Both the position numbers and the translations under genes were made by a program. DNA of 64,000 nt from CAVXSP01 sp963764505 (GTDB lineage: Bacteria; Acidobacteriota; Vicinamibacteria; Vicinamibacterales; SCN-69-37). Shown here one piece after another: positions 1 through 9,253 of the stretch. The stretch spans positions 2,356,001 through 2,420,000 of the forward strand of contig CAVXSP010000001.1 in the NCBI GenBank assembly GCA_963764505.1, in the 5' to 3' direction. Under the pieces are notes generated by a model that had not been told where the DNA came from, did not search any database, and was given only the letters and a program-made list of their open reading frames with translations. How positions within the stretch are numbered: position 1 is the stretch's first letter; each line of letters begins with the position of its first letter.

Positions 1-140
1 ACGACGACATGATCGATGGAGGACAGCTTGTGCTCCTCTCGTTTGTCGTCCTTCGCTGACAGCCCGATGACCATGGCGATCGCCGCGGCGAGACCGATCG
101 CCCCGACGGCGAGTGCGCGCGCTGTGTAGCTGTGATGCAT
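1..140 (-). CDS. Partial exported or membrane-anchored protein, unknown function
   Basis: Reading leftward from an ATG at 140, the sequence gives MHHSYTARALAVGAIGLAAA and continues open to the window edge (about 46 residues seen). The start is supported by GGAGGTG six bases upstream on the minus strand. A hydrophobic stretch (residues 9-27) followed by a charged segment (KDDKREEHK) looks like an uncleaved signal anchor or a signal peptide with a charged mature N-terminus. The rest lies outside the window, so no function can be assigned. Confidence 0.6.
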   Translation of the reverse strand, partial: MHHSYTARALAVGAIGLAAAIAMVIGLSAKDDKREEHKLSSIDHVV

Positions 141-317
141 GAACACCTCCGAGTGATGGAGGCTCACGATAGCGATTCCGTGTGACGGCGCCGCAACGTC
201 GCACGATGTTACGAGCTCTTTTCTTCGCGATCGCGGCTCCGTCACATCGCGATCGCATCTTCCTGAATGGGTCTCGGCCGATCTGCTGACGCCTGACTCT
301 CGACAGGAGGTGCGGTG

Positions 318-1127
318 ATGATGCGATGCTTCTGGTGGGTCGCGGCAGCGTTCACCCTTTCCGTGTTCGGCGCGGTCGACGCCTTCGCGCAAACGCCGCC
401 GCCGCTCGTCTTCACGGCGCCGGTGCCTGCACGCCCGACCGCCGAGCCTGACGTGCAGGTGTCCACGCCTGTCGAGGACCGCGGCGTCGCGCTGTGGGCC
501 GGTACCGCGTCGGACTTCGGTCTCGGCGTGTCGTTCTCGGGCCGGCGCTGGACCTTCCGCTCGGTGGCCAGCATGACGCCGCAGCCCGCGGGCGTGCGCG
601 ATCGCCCAATCTTCCAGCAGGTCGACGTCACTCGCCCCGTGTTCTCGACCGGTTCCATCTCGATCGCCGCGGGCGCGGGCCTGCGGCAGGAACCGGATGG
701 CTCTCGCGTGCTGCTTGGCAGCGTTCTTGGCGGATCCGACCTCGGTGGCGGACGGCTGCAGGGCAGCCTCGTGCTGGAGCGCATTATCGCGTCGCCGCTC
801 CGGCACGATGCGGCGGATGTCGTGACCAGCCTGGGCTGGTCGAAGCGCGTCGAGGGTGCCCTCAGCCTCGGTGTCGAGACGCTCGGCCAGGATCTCGAAG
901 GGTTCTGGGATCCGAGCGAGGCTGAGGGCGGCGCCAAGCTCTTGGTCGGTCCCTCCGTCCAGGCCCGGTCGGCTGACGGAGCGTGGACTGCGAGCGTGAC
1001 GGCTGGTCCCGTCCTGCGCACCGTCTCGACGATCTCTCGTGCCGATGTGCCGGCCGTTGATCCGTCCCGCGGGCGCCACTTCGGCGTCTTCGTCTCCGCG
1101 ACGTGGGTGCCTTCCGCCCGTCGCTAG
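318..1127 (+). CDS. Exported beta-rich protein, probably outer-membrane associated
   Basis: Not recognised as a named family. The protein of about 269 residues starts with a clear signal peptide (hydrophobic core after MMRCFWW, cleavage likely after AFA-Q near residue 25). The mature part is dominated by alternating short beta strands with small and aromatic residues and ends in a strand (FGVFVSATW), as many outer-membrane barrels do. AGGAGG at about 305-310 gives a good spacing to the ATG at 318; a GTG at 315 and another ATG at 321 are in frame and cannot be excluded. It lies 57 bp upstream of the propeller-phosphoesterase gene in the same direction and may be co-transcribed. Barrel identity is inferred only from the strand pattern. 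Confidence 0.65.
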   Translation: MMRCFWWVAAAFTLSVFGAVDAFAQTPPPLVFTAPVPARPTAEPDVQVSTPVEDRGVALWAGTASDFGLGVSFSGRRWTFRSVASMTPQPAGVRDRPIFQQVDVTRPVFSTGSISIAAGAGLRQEPDGSRVLLGSVLGGSDLGGGRLQGSLVLERIIASPLRHDAADVVTSLGWSKRVEGALSLGVETLGQDLEGFWDPSEAEGGAKLLVGPSVQARSADGAWTASVTAGPVLRTVSTISRADVPAVDPSRGRHFGVFVSATWVPSARR

Positions 1128-1184
1128 GCCGTTCTCCCATCCGCTGAAACCTGGCTCCTTGAAGACAAGAAGGGAACTCATCCT

Positions 1185-4100
1185 ATGACGAGGCGATATC
1201 TAGCATCCGTACTCACTATGGGCGTGCTCACACTGGCGATGGTGCTGGCCATGCCGGCATGGGCCCGCATGCAGGGACGCAGCGACGATCGTCGTGAGAA
1301 GGTCAGCGACGACCGTCGTGAACAGGGCGGTTCAGCCGACCGGGACGATGATGATCGGGGTCGGGGGCAGGGGCAGGTGGCGGTGCTGCCGACCGGCCAG
1401 TACGTGACGCCGACCGTCATCCCGCAGTCGCATCAGCAGTCCCTGAATCCAAGGTTGCCCGCGTATCCTGACTTCGTTGCGGGCGAGGCCGTGCGCTCGC
1501 AGCTCAGCCCGAACGGGACCACGCTGGCCATCATCACGGCCGGCCAGAACTCGCTGTACAAGCCGGACGGCACCGTCGATGTCGCCAATTCGACGCAGTT
1601 CATCTTCCTCTACGACGTGGCGGGCGCGCACGAGGCAAGGCCTGCACTCGAGCAGGTCATCCAACAAACGAACAGCCACGTCGGCCTCGCGTTCTCGCCG
1701 GACGGCAAGACCCTCTACGCCGCCGGCGGCAATGACGACGCGGTGTACGTCTACACGAAGAGCGGCGACACCTTCACGCCGGCGGCACCCATTCCCTTGG
1801 GCCACTTCGCGCCTGGCGCCACCGGCAGCGCGCGGAACAAGGGCATCGGGCTCGGCGTGCAGCCGAACGCGAGCGGCCTGGGTGTTGCCTCCGACGGGAA
1901 GACGCTGGTGGTCGCCAACAACTACAACGACTCGATCAGCGTCATCGACACGGCGTCCCGTGCCGTTCGATACGAGCACGATCTGCGGCCGTACTTCGCG
2001 AGCAACGAAGGCACCAGCGGCGGCGTGGGCGGCACGTTCCCGTTTGCCGTCGTGGTGAAGGACAACGGCATCGCGTATGTCTCATCGGACCGCGACCGCG
2101 AGGTCATCGCGGTCGACGTGTCGTCGCCGACCGAGGGGCGTCTGGTCAAGCGGATCAAGCTCGATGGCAATGCGCTGGGCATGACACTCGACGCGACCCA
2201 GGCCAGGCTCTATGTTGCCCAGGACAACGCCGACGAGGTCGCTGTCATCGACACCCTGACGAACCAGGTCGTTGCCAAGATCGACGCGCGCGCGCCCGAG
2301 GGCATGCTTCCCGGCCGGCGATACACGGGTGCCGCGACCTCCGCAGTGACGCTCTCGCCTGACGGCAGCACGCTCTACGCGGTCAACAGCGGTGCGAATT
2401 CGGTGGCCGTGATTCCGCTGCTCGGCCGCGGAGCCGGCAAGGTGACCGGCCTCATCCCGACCGCCTACGAGCCACATGACGTCACGTTCAGCGCCGACGG
2501 CTCGTGGATGTACATCATCAGCGGGAAGAGCCTCACGGGGCCCAATCCGGATCACTTGTCGGGCAGTACGGCAAACATCACGAGCATGACCTATCCCGGG
2601 GGCAACGCGGCGGCCGCCGCGGCCTCCCGCGCCTCGAACGAGTACCAATTCCAGCTCGAACGCGCCTCTCTCGTCAGCGCGCCGGTGCCGAACGGCGGCG
2701 AGCTGCGGGGCCTCACCCAGCAGGTGGCCAGGAACAACTTCTACGACTCGGAAGCGGACCGGAAGGACGCGCGCGTGATGCAGTTTCTGCGTCAGCACAT
2801 CAAGCACGTAATCTACGTCGTCAAGGAGAATCGGACGTTCGATCAGATCCTTGGCGACCTGACGAATGGCGCACAGGCGGACCCAAACCTGACCCAGTTC
2901 GGTGAGGCGCTGACGCCAAACAATCACAGCCTGGCAAGGAGGTTCGTCACCCTGGACAACTTCATGAACCCGGGCGACGGCAGCATGGACGGCTGGTCCT
3001 GGTCGATGCAGGGACGCGTCACGAACACGGAGACGATCACGCAGCAGATCAACTACGCGGCGGTGAACCGAGGCCTGTCGTACGAATCCGAGGGCTCGAA
3101 CCGTAACGTCCCGGTCAACTGGCCGACCGTCGCCGATCGCGACGCAGTCGCCGGTCCGGCCGGGACCACCAACTACAGCGACGCGTCGGCGGGCCTGCCT
3201 GGCGGCACGGCGAATCTGCTGACCGGCACCGGCAACCACGCGTCCACGGATGCGCCGTTCGGCATCCAGGGCGGCTACATCTTCGACGCCGCGCTCCGCG
3301 CCGGCGGCACGGTTCGAAACTACGGGTTCCTGGTGAACAACGTCGGCAGCATCGGCACGAAAGCCGCGCCGGTCTCCGATCCTTTCCTGGCCGGCGTCGT
3401 GCAGGTCGGGCCGCTGGCCCCGGCGCTCGCGCCGCTGACCGACGTGTACTTTCGCGGCTACGATCAGAACTATCCCGATCTGTGGCGGTTCCGGGAATGG
3501 AAGCGCGAGTTCGATCAATTCGTCGCCAACGGTAATCTGCCCAGTCTGACGCTGTTCCGTATCAGCCACGATCACATGGGCAGCTTCGGCAGCGCGCTCG
3601 CCGGCGTGAATACGCCGGAGACGCAGCAGGCGGACTGCGACCTGGCGCTCGGACTGCTGGTCGAGACGGTGGCGAACAGCCCGTACGCGAAGGACACACT
3701 GATCGTCATCACGGAAGACGACGTGCAGGACGGTCCCGATCACGTGGATTCCCATCGCGGCACCGCCTACGTGGTCGGTCCCTATGTGAAGCAGGGCGCC
3801 GTCATCACCACCCGCTACAGTCAGGTGAATGCGCTCCGGACGATTGAAGATGTGCTCGGCACCGAGCACATCAACCTGAACACCGCATTTCAGGGCCCGA
3901 TGGCCGATGTGTTCGACATCCGGTCCTCGGGCGATTGGAGCTTCGTCGCCCAGGCGTCAACGGTTCTGGCAACGACAACGGTCGCGGCGGCAGACGGACA
4001 CGGCCTGCGATTCGCCGCAGGCCCGGTGATCAAGCCCAAACATGACGCCACGTACTGGGACACGGTCACAGCCGGGTTCGACTTCTCGGAGCCGGATCAA

Positions 4101-4208
4101 GTGCCGCCAGCCCAGTTCAATCGGGTGCTGTGGACGGGACTGATGGGACACAAGCCGTACCCGGTCATCCGCGGCGAGCGCGCTGGCGCCAAGCGGAACG
4201 ACGACTGA
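1185..4208 (+). CDS. Exported YncE-like beta-propeller fused to alkaline-phosphatase-superfamily phosphoesterase
   Basis: Two-part protein of 1007 residues. After a signal peptide (to about residue 27) comes a charged linker with a duplicated SDDRRE motif, then a seven-bladed-type propeller (about 90-450) with YVTN/YncE-style repeats such as SPDGKTLYAAGG and VIDTASR. The second half (about 545-1000) begins HVIYVVKENRTFDQILGDL, the metal-site signature of the phosphoesterase family that includes phospholipase C and AcpA-type acid phosphatases, and later has EDDVQDGPDHVDSHRG, which supplies Asp/His ligands. The family hydrolyses phosphoesters outside the cytoplasm; the propeller may bind a surface or partner. 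AAGGGA lies eight bases before the ATG. A paralogue with the same architecture lies at 5153. The substrate cannot be predicted. Confidence 0.85.
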   Translation: MTRRYLASVLTMGVLTLAMVLAMPAWARMQGRSDDRREKVSDDRREQGGSADRDDDDRGRGQGQVAVLPTGQYVTPTVIPQSHQQSLNPRLPAYPDFVAGEAVRSQLSPNGTTLAIITAGQNSLYKPDGTVDVANSTQFIFLYDVAGAHEARPALEQVIQQTNSHVGLAFSPDGKTLYAAGGNDDAVYVYTKSGDTFTPAAPIPLGHFAPGATGSARNKGIGLGVQPNASGLGVASDGKTLVVANNYNDSISVIDTASRAVRYEHDLRPYFASNEGTSGGVGGTFPFAVVVKDNGIAYVSSDRDREVIAVDVSSPTEGRLVKRIKLDGNALGMTLDATQARLYVAQDNADEVAVIDTLTNQVVAKIDARAPEGMLPGRRYTGAATSAVTLSPDGSTLYAVNSGANSVAVIPLLGRGAGKVTGLIPTAYEPHDVTFSADGSWMYIISGKSLTGPNPDHLSGSTANITSMTYPGGNAAAAAASRASNEYQFQLERASLVSAPVPNGGELRGLTQQVARNNFYDSEADRKDARVMQFLRQHIKHVIYVVKENRTFDQILGDLTNGAQADPNLTQFGEALTPNNHSLARRFVTLDNFMNPGDGSMDGWSWSMQGRVTNTETITQQINYAAVNRGLSYESEGSNRNVPVNWPTVADRDAVAGPAGTTNYSDASAGLPGGTANLLTGTGNHASTDAPFGIQGGYIFDAALRAGGTVRNYGFLVNNVGSIGTKAAPVSDPFLAGVVQVGPLAPALAPLTDVYFRGYDQNYPDLWRFREWKREFDQFVANGNLPSLTLFRISHDHMGSFGSALAGVNTPETQQADCDLALGLLVETVANSPYAKDTLIVITEDDVQDGPDHVDSHRGTAYVVGPYVKQGAVITTRYSQVNALRTIEDVLGTEHINLNTAFQGPMADVFDIRSSGDWSFVAQASTVLATTTVAAADGHGLRFAAGPVIKPKHDATYWDTVTAGFDFSEPDQVPPAQFNRVLWTGLMGHKPYPVIRGERAGAKRNDD

Positions 4209-4430
4209 CATCCATGCCGGCACGGCGAGGTTGAGCCGGCGGCTCGCGCTCGGCGTCAAGCGGCACTGACGGGCACATCCCGCCATCAGGCCGCGAAGCG
4301 GCGCCGACGCGGGCCGCCGGCGGGCGCGTTCCGAAACGGTGGAACCGTCAGAGGCGATGCCGCGCCGAGAGCTGCACGGCGTTTGAAGAGACCTTGTGGG
4401 GCGGAGCCAAGCGTGTCGCCATCGGGATTC

Positions 4431-4640
4431 TCACTGATCGATCCAGCCCCGGCGGATGAGGTCGCGAGCCGTCATGGCGAACAGAAGCCCGTCCCTCTCG
4501 ACGCGGTGCCAGTCGTCGCGATGTACGCGCTTCACGAGGGCCGCATCCTCCTCCTCGCGAACCTCCCAACCCTCGCCGTGTGACTGAACCATGAATCGGT
4601 GAACGTGCTCACCCTTCGTCAACGTGCGATTGAAAGGCAT
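4431..4640 (-). CDS. Small charged protein of 69 residues, unknown function
   Basis: Starts MPFNRTLTKGEHVHRF and ends LIRRGWIDQ. It is rich in Glu, Arg, His and Trp and has no membrane segment or signal peptide. The start at 4640 is fixed by GGAGGTGG shortly upstream on the minus strand; the reading frame is open further upstream, but that extension is low in protein-like character. It runs opposite to both flanking phosphoesterase genes, so it has its own promoter. The pattern 'HVH-F-V--HGEGWEVREEED' looks like a compact conserved protein rather than a chance frame, but I do not recognise its family. Confidence 0.6.
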   Translation of the reverse strand: MPFNRTLTKGEHVHRFMVQSHGEGWEVREEEDAALVKRVHRDDWHRVERDGLLFAMTARDLIRRGWIDQ

Positions 4641-5152
4641 CAGCCACCTCCGCGACCTTGGAGCCCAGCGACTCACTGCAGATGCAAGAGACGTGCGGCA
4701 TTTCAGAAGCGCCCGGACTGGCAGTCCGGGTCCGAGAAGGGCGCCTGTTTCGGCCTTCCATTCCGCGCTATGTAAACACCGTGTAACGGCATGGGGCCTG
4801 GTGACTCGAGCACGACCGTGAAAAATTGCGCAGCATAGCGCGAAATTGCGCACATGTCGTAACCAGGACGTGCCTGCACAGATCGATAGTTGATTGGCGG
4901 GAGGACCCCTCGGTCGAGTCCCGACGCCGCGTTCTCACGCCCGCCGGCGGGCAGCGCGCGCCGGGCCTCCGCGAGCTGCTCGGCTGGAGGCCGGCCCGCC
5001 CGGGAAGATTCTCGTCCTGCCCAACGCGTGAGGTGTCGCGATGGCCGCAGGACGTCCCTGTGAAATTGACGAACGATATCAGCGGCGTGATCGAGCATGG
5101 GTTACACGGATTTGGCTTGCGACCGCTGCCCGTCCGGAGCGATCGTCCCGGG
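4641..5152. other. 512-bp intergenic region, no supported gene
   Basis: Lies between the small leftward gene and the second phosphoesterase gene. An open frame runs through it upstream of 5153 but lacks a start with a ribosome site and reads as Arg-rich non-protein-like sequence, so the exported protein is started at 5153 instead. Notable pieces: a perfect short hairpin at 4712-4730 (CCCGGACT, three bases, AGTCCGGG) without a T-run, and two copies of AAATTGCGCA exactly 20 bp apart at 4823 and 4843. Local A+T is higher around 4820-4850 than in the flanking genes, which fits a control region. Confidence 0.5.
4823..4852. promoter_or_regulatory. Helically phased direct repeat AAATTGCGCA x2
   Basis: AAATTGCGCA occurs at 4823-4832 and again at 4843-4852, exactly 20 bp apart, in a locally A+T-richer stretch about 300 bp upstream of the 5153 gene and 180 bp upstream of the leftward 4640 start. 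Two-turn spacing is typical of tandem protein binding sites. No experimental or family evidence links it to a regulator. Confidence 0.3.
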
Positions 5153-7804
5153 ATGGCCACGCCCATTCCGTTCGCCGCGCTCGTGCTCTCGACGAGCGTC
5201 GTCGCAACCGCCCTCCTGGCCCAGAGCGCCGACCGGCCCGTTCGCAGCGTCACCGATCCCGGCGTGATCACGACGCGCCAGACAATCACTCCCGCGGGCG
5301 TGCAGAGCGTGTTCGACGGCCGGGTGTATGGCGTCGCGTTCGGGACGACAGCCGGCGAGGTCTGGGTGCTGGCGGGCGCGCGAGAGGGCGGGCCGTCGGT
5401 CTATCACCTCGACTGGCGCGCCAACCGCGTCCGCGAGCGCTGGTCCACGCCGGGCAGCACGGCGGGCCTGCAGGGGCTCGCGCTCGATCCGGCCGCCGGC
5501 TCGCCGATCGTGACGGTGACGATTCCAGCCCGCGCGGCGAACAACCGCGCCGGCGGCGCCGTCCAGCTCCTGCGTCACGATGCCGGCGGCTTCACGCCCA
5601 TCGCGCCGGACCTCGGACGGTACCTGTCCGGCGCGCCGGCTATCGCGCGCGCCGGGTCCGGCGCTACCGCGGTCGTGCCGCTCGTCTTCGACGATGCGCT
5701 GGCGGTCGTCGACGTCGGGACCGGCCAGGTGCGTGGCACGATCAAGACGACTGGCATCGCGCCGTTTGCCGCGACGATCAGCCGCGACGGCCGCACCGCC
5801 TGGGTCACCAACTGGGGCGGACGCCTTCCGCACGACGGGGACCTGACCCTGCCGACCGGCCTCGATCCGAAGGCCGATCGCGTGGTCGTCGACGGCCGCG
5901 GCATTGCGTCGACCGGGACCGTCGTCCGCGTCGACCTCCAGGCGCTGCGCGTGACGCACTCGATCGACGTCGGGCTGCACCCCACGGCGATCGCCTGGGA
6001 CGAGCCGCGGAACCGCCTGTTCGTCGCCAACGCGAACGCCGACACGATCTCGGTCGTGGATACCGCCGCCGCGCGCCTCGTCGAGACGATGCCGATCCGG
6101 CCGTTCGGCGTCGATCTGAAAGGCGTGGCGCCGTCGGCGGTGGCCGTCTCGGGCGACGGACGGCGCCTGTTCGTCGCGCTCGGCGGGCTGAACGCCGTGG
6201 CCGTCGTCGACGTTCCAGGACGCGCGATTCGAGGCTACATTCCGACGGCCTGGTATCCCGACCACCTCGCGCTCAGCGCCGATGGCCGATACCTGGCTGT
6301 GGCGACGCTCCTCGGCGTCGGATCGGGCTGGCAGAACGCGCCCGAGCGCCGGTACGTGCACTCGTACCGCGGGACGGTGAGCGTGCTGCCCGTTCCCGAC
6401 GACCAGCAGCTCGCCGGCTACACCACCGCGGTGGCGGAGAACAACCACCTCGCCACGGCGCGCGAGGCGCTGGCGCCGGCCGCCGGCGGCGCGGCGGCGA
6501 CGCCGCTCCCCGTGCCTGCCCGCGCCGGGGATCCGTCCCCGATCGAGCACGTCGTCTACGTCATCAAGGAGAACCGCACCTACGACCAGGTGTTCGGCGA
6601 CCTGCCGCAGGGCAACGGCGATCCGAGCCTGGTGATGTTCGGGGCCGACGTCACGCCGAACCACCACAAGCTTGCGACGGAGTTCGTGCTGCTCGACAAC
6701 TTCTATGCGACCGGCGGCAACTCGGGCGACGGCCACCAGTGGGTGACCCAGGCGAACGAAACGAGCTACGCGCTCTGGCCCGGCTACGTCGGCCGGAGCT
6801 ATCCGTACGACGGGACCGATCCGCTCGCGTACGCCAATACCGGATTCCTCTGGGATCTCGCGCAGGCACGCGGCAAGTCGGTCCGGGTGTACGGGGAGTA
6901 CGCCGGCCACCTCGCGGAATCGAGCCGCACGCAGCGCAGCGACCTGCTCGAGCGATGGCGGCAGGGCGACGACTTCTCGAACGAGTGGAACACCACCGCG
7001 CCCCTGACGCCCCTCAATCGCATCCTCGCGAAGAGCTATCCTTCGTACTCGCAGACGATTCCGGACGTCGTACGCGCCAGCATCTTCCTGCAGGACGTCG
7101 CGCAATGGACGCGCGACGGCGCGATGCCCAACCTGGTGCTGCTGCAGTTGCCAAGCGATCACACGCGCGGCGCGACGCCCGGCCAGTCGTCGCCGAAGGC
7201 GCACCTGGCGGACAACGACCTCGCCCTCGGGCAAATCGTCGAGGCGCTGTCCCGGACGCCGTTCTGGCCCAAGATGGCGATCTTCGTCGTCGAAGACGAC
7301 GCCCAGAACGGCGTGGACCACGTGGACGGGCACCGCACGGTCGCCCTGGCCGTCTCGCCGTACACGCGCCGCGGCTCGGTGGACTCGACCTTCTACGCAC
7401 AGCAGAGCATGGTCAAGACGATCGAGCTGATGCTCGGCCTGCCCACCCTATCGCTGTTCGACCTCATCGCAACGGATATGCGCGCGAGCTTCACGACCGA
7501 TGCGGACGTGCGGCCGTACACGGCCGTCGCCTCCAATCCGCTGATCTTCGAGCGCAATCCTCCTCTGACGGCGATGCGCGGGCCGCTGCGCGACGCCGCG
7601 CGGGACTCGCTGAAGATGCGCTTCGACGTCCCGGACGCCGCGCCCACCGATCGCCTTAATCGGATCGTGTGGGGCATGGTGAAGGGGTGGGCCCAGCCGT
7701 ACCCGACGGTGCGACAAGCCGCCTTCACGCCGTTCGCGGCCGACCTCGGCGACGACGAGCGCGAGGAGCACGAGGCGGCGGAGCAGGAGCGGGGGCGGCG
7801 GTAG
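5153..7804 (+). CDS. Exported YncE-like beta-propeller fused to alkaline-phosphatase-superfamily phosphoesterase (second copy)
   Basis: Paralogue of the 1185-4208 protein, 883 residues. The chosen ATG opens a clean signal peptide (MATPIPFAALVLSTSVVATA, cleavage near LLAQS). Residues about 40-420 are propeller repeats (VVDTAAARLVETMPI, LSADGRYLAVA). The phosphoesterase half starts near residue 463 with HVVYVIKENRTYDQVFGDL and has VVEDDAQNGVDHVDGHR near residue 713, the same catalytic signatures as its neighbour. It ends in a highly charged tail rich in Glu, Asp and Arg. No strong ribosome site precedes 5153, so the start rests on the signal peptide. It converges with the leftward gene at 7873. 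A role in extracytoplasmic phosphate release is inferred from the family. Confidence 0.82.
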   Translation: MATPIPFAALVLSTSVVATALLAQSADRPVRSVTDPGVITTRQTITPAGVQSVFDGRVYGVAFGTTAGEVWVLAGAREGGPSVYHLDWRANRVRERWSTPGSTAGLQGLALDPAAGSPIVTVTIPARAANNRAGGAVQLLRHDAGGFTPIAPDLGRYLSGAPAIARAGSGATAVVPLVFDDALAVVDVGTGQVRGTIKTTGIAPFAATISRDGRTAWVTNWGGRLPHDGDLTLPTGLDPKADRVVVDGRGIASTGTVVRVDLQALRVTHSIDVGLHPTAIAWDEPRNRLFVANANADTISVVDTAAARLVETMPIRPFGVDLKGVAPSAVAVSGDGRRLFVALGGLNAVAVVDVPGRAIRGYIPTAWYPDHLALSADGRYLAVATLLGVGSGWQNAPERRYVHSYRGTVSVLPVPDDQQLAGYTTAVAENNHLATAREALAPAAGGAAATPLPVPARAGDPSPIEHVVYVIKENRTYDQVFGDLPQGNGDPSLVMFGADVTPNHHKLATEFVLLDNFYATGGNSGDGHQWVTQANETSYALWPGYVGRSYPYDGTDPLAYANTGFLWDLAQARGKSVRVYGEYAGHLAESSRTQRSDLLERWRQGDDFSNEWNTTAPLTPLNRILAKSYPSYSQTIPDVVRASIFLQDVAQWTRDGAMPNLVLLQLPSDHTRGATPGQSSPKAHLADNDLALGQIVEALSRTPFWPKMAIFVVEDDAQNGVDHVDGHRTVALAVSPYTRRGSVDSTFYAQQSMVKTIELMLGLPTLSLFDLIATDMRASFTTDADVRPYTAVASNPLIFERNPPLTAMRGPLRDAARDSLKMRFDVPDAAPTDRLNRIVWGMVKGWAQPYPTVRQAAFTPFAADLGDDEREEHEAAEQERGRR

Positions 7805-7872
7805 GCCAGCTGCTGCGTTGCGTCAGGCAACGACGCCCATCTGCTCGTCAGCGAGCGGCCGACGGACCGCGA

Positions 7873-9015
7873 CTATCCGCGCGAATGAGGCGGTTTGAAC
7901 GCCGGCGGCCGGGCGGACGTGATCGACGCCGGGAGATCGGGCGGCCGCGTCGGCTCGGGCGGCAACGTCACCGCCGCGAGGCGTTCGCCGGGGATGTCTC
8001 GTCGTTTCGCCACCAGCCGCCACGAGAACCGGGTCGTGCTGGTCGGATCGGCCGCCTCGACACGAAAGCCCCTGGCCGTTTGTTCCTTGACGAACAAGCC
8101 AGCGGCCCCGTACGGCGTGACGAACACGTGGTAGTCGTCCAGGTCGACCACGGCCGCGAAGTCGGGATCGATCGCGACCTCTGCGAAGCCGCATTCGAGC
8201 TGCGCCTTGCCGAAGTCCTCGAACCAGCTCTCGGGACTCTCCAGGCAATAGAGCAGGCGGTGCGAGCCGTCGGGATGCGCGACCGCGGCGCTCTTGGGTC
8301 CATCCACCACGACGAACGGCCCGTAGAAGACCCCCGCATAGGCTCCGGGAATGCCGTTCGTGCTCCCCACGACCGCCGCGCCGCCAGCCGTGCCCGTCGC
8401 ACCGACCAGTCCGGCGCCGTTCAAGGAAAAGCCGTAACAGCCGAAGCCACCGCCGCCCGGCGTCCCACGATTCCCCGTGGACATATTCTCGCCGTAGACC
8501 GCGATAGCCGCGCCGGCGCTGCTGTCGCCGGGGATCTGTCCGCGCACCGCGTGCCACGACGAGCTCAGACCAAACACGCCGAAGCTCGACTCGCCGACGC
8601 TCTCGCCACGAACCCCGATGCCATTGTCGAAGAGGTTGTTGCCCCAGACGCCGGTCCCTGAGCCATACGTACTGCCATAGACTCCTGTTCCGCCACTGGT
8701 GTTGGTGGCAAGGCTCAGCGTTCCGACACCACTCCCTATCCCATACACGCCCCGGCCGTTGAGACCCGCCGTGCATTGACCCAAGAGACCCGTGCCATCC
8801 GTTGCCGTGCAGGCAATCGACGTGTCGCTCGCGGTGGTGTTCGCGGCTCCGAGGACCACATCGCCATCCACGCCCGCCTCCACGGGCTGTTCGGTGATCT
8901 TCGCGACCAGTCCCGCCATCACGGCGACAGCCGCGGCCAGGAGGCCGCGTCGCCTGAGGATTCGAGTCGCGCCGTCCGGCTGCTGCGCATGCGTCTCCGC
9001 GTGCTCCGTCGCCAT
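7873..9015 (-). CDS. Gly-Val repeat, probably beta-helical, surface-type protein with conserved C-terminal domain
   Basis: 380 residues. The N-terminus has an Arg-rich start (TRILRRRGLLAAAVAVMAG) followed by one hydrophobic segment, consistent with Tat or Sec export or an anchor. Residues about 80-220 repeat a G-V-x-G / V-Y-G-x pattern (GVYGIGSG, GTGVYGSTYG, GVWGNNLF, GVRGES, GVFGLSS) as in parallel beta-helix fibre proteins. The C-terminal about 120 residues (YCLESPESWFEDFG, then VDLDDYHVFVTPYG, LFVKEQTARGFRVEA) form a separate compact domain, seen as a cap on such fibres. AAGGAG lies six bases before the ATG and a palindromic promoter is just upstream. A phage-tail-spike or adhesin-like role is possible; function is not known. 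Confidence 0.7.
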   Translation of the reverse strand: MATEHAETHAQQPDGATRILRRRGLLAAAVAVMAGLVAKITEQPVEAGVDGDVVLGAANTTASDTSIACTATDGTGLLGQCTAGLNGRGVYGIGSGVGTLSLATNTSGGTGVYGSTYGSGTGVWGNNLFDNGIGVRGESVGESSFGVFGLSSSWHAVRGQIPGDSSAGAAIAVYGENMSTGNRGTPGGGGFGCYGFSLNGAGLVGATGTAGGAAVVGSTNGIPGAYAGVFYGPFVVVDGPKSAAVAHPDGSHRLLYCLESPESWFEDFGKAQLECGFAEVAIDPDFAAVVDLDDYHVFVTPYGAAGLFVKEQTARGFRVEAADPTSTTRFSWRLVAKRRDIPGERLAAVTLPPEPTRPPDLPASITSARPPAFKPPHSRG

Positions 9016-9045
9016 ATCTGCTCCTTCTGTCGAGGTCAGAGAGAG

Positions 9046-9063
9046 CCGGAATTATACTTCCGG
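9046..9063 (-). promoter_or_regulatory. Promoter of the 9015 gene inside a perfect palindrome
   Basis: On the minus strand a perfect TATAAT (9056 to 9051) lies about 36 bp upstream of the ATG at 9015. It is embedded between CCGGAA and TTCCGG (9046-9051 and 9058-9063), a perfect 6-bp inverted repeat with six bases between. A good -35 is not seen 17 bp upstream. Placement of a palindrome over the -10 suggests a repressor site; this is inference. Confidence 0.45.
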
Positions 9064-9253
9064 CCCACGCATCGCCCGTACTTCGGGGATCCCGTGCAAC
9101 CGCGAGCGGATTTCCCTGATTCCGGCGTCCGGCCTGACGATCCGCCACCGTACGCTGGAGAACGTGGGGACGTTCGTCCTCGTGCGGCGGCGCCATCGGT
9201 CAACAGTATGATTCGAAGGACCGGAACGGACGACCACTCGGCCGGAGCAGGAG

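Noticed and set aside
2082..3869. 595-residue open frame on the minus strand
   Set aside because: It lies wholly opposite the phosphoesterase fusion gene; the translation is His/Arg/Asp-rich with no domains and no ribosome site. A GC-rich codon-position shadow.
4712..4730. Terminator for the small leftward gene or the first phosphoesterase gene
   Set aside because: Perfect 8-bp stem but a three-base loop, no T-run, and it lies upstream of the leftward gene rather than downstream of any gene.
5102..7333. 743-residue open frame on the minus strand (and an 872-residue one on the plus strand at 5041-7659)
   Set aside because: Both overlap the second phosphoesterase gene in other frames and are Arg/Ala/Gly-rich without motifs.
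7816..7832. Hairpin CGTTGC/GCAACG between convergent genes as bidirectional terminator
   Set aside because: Only a 6-bp stem and no T-run on either side; too weak to call.
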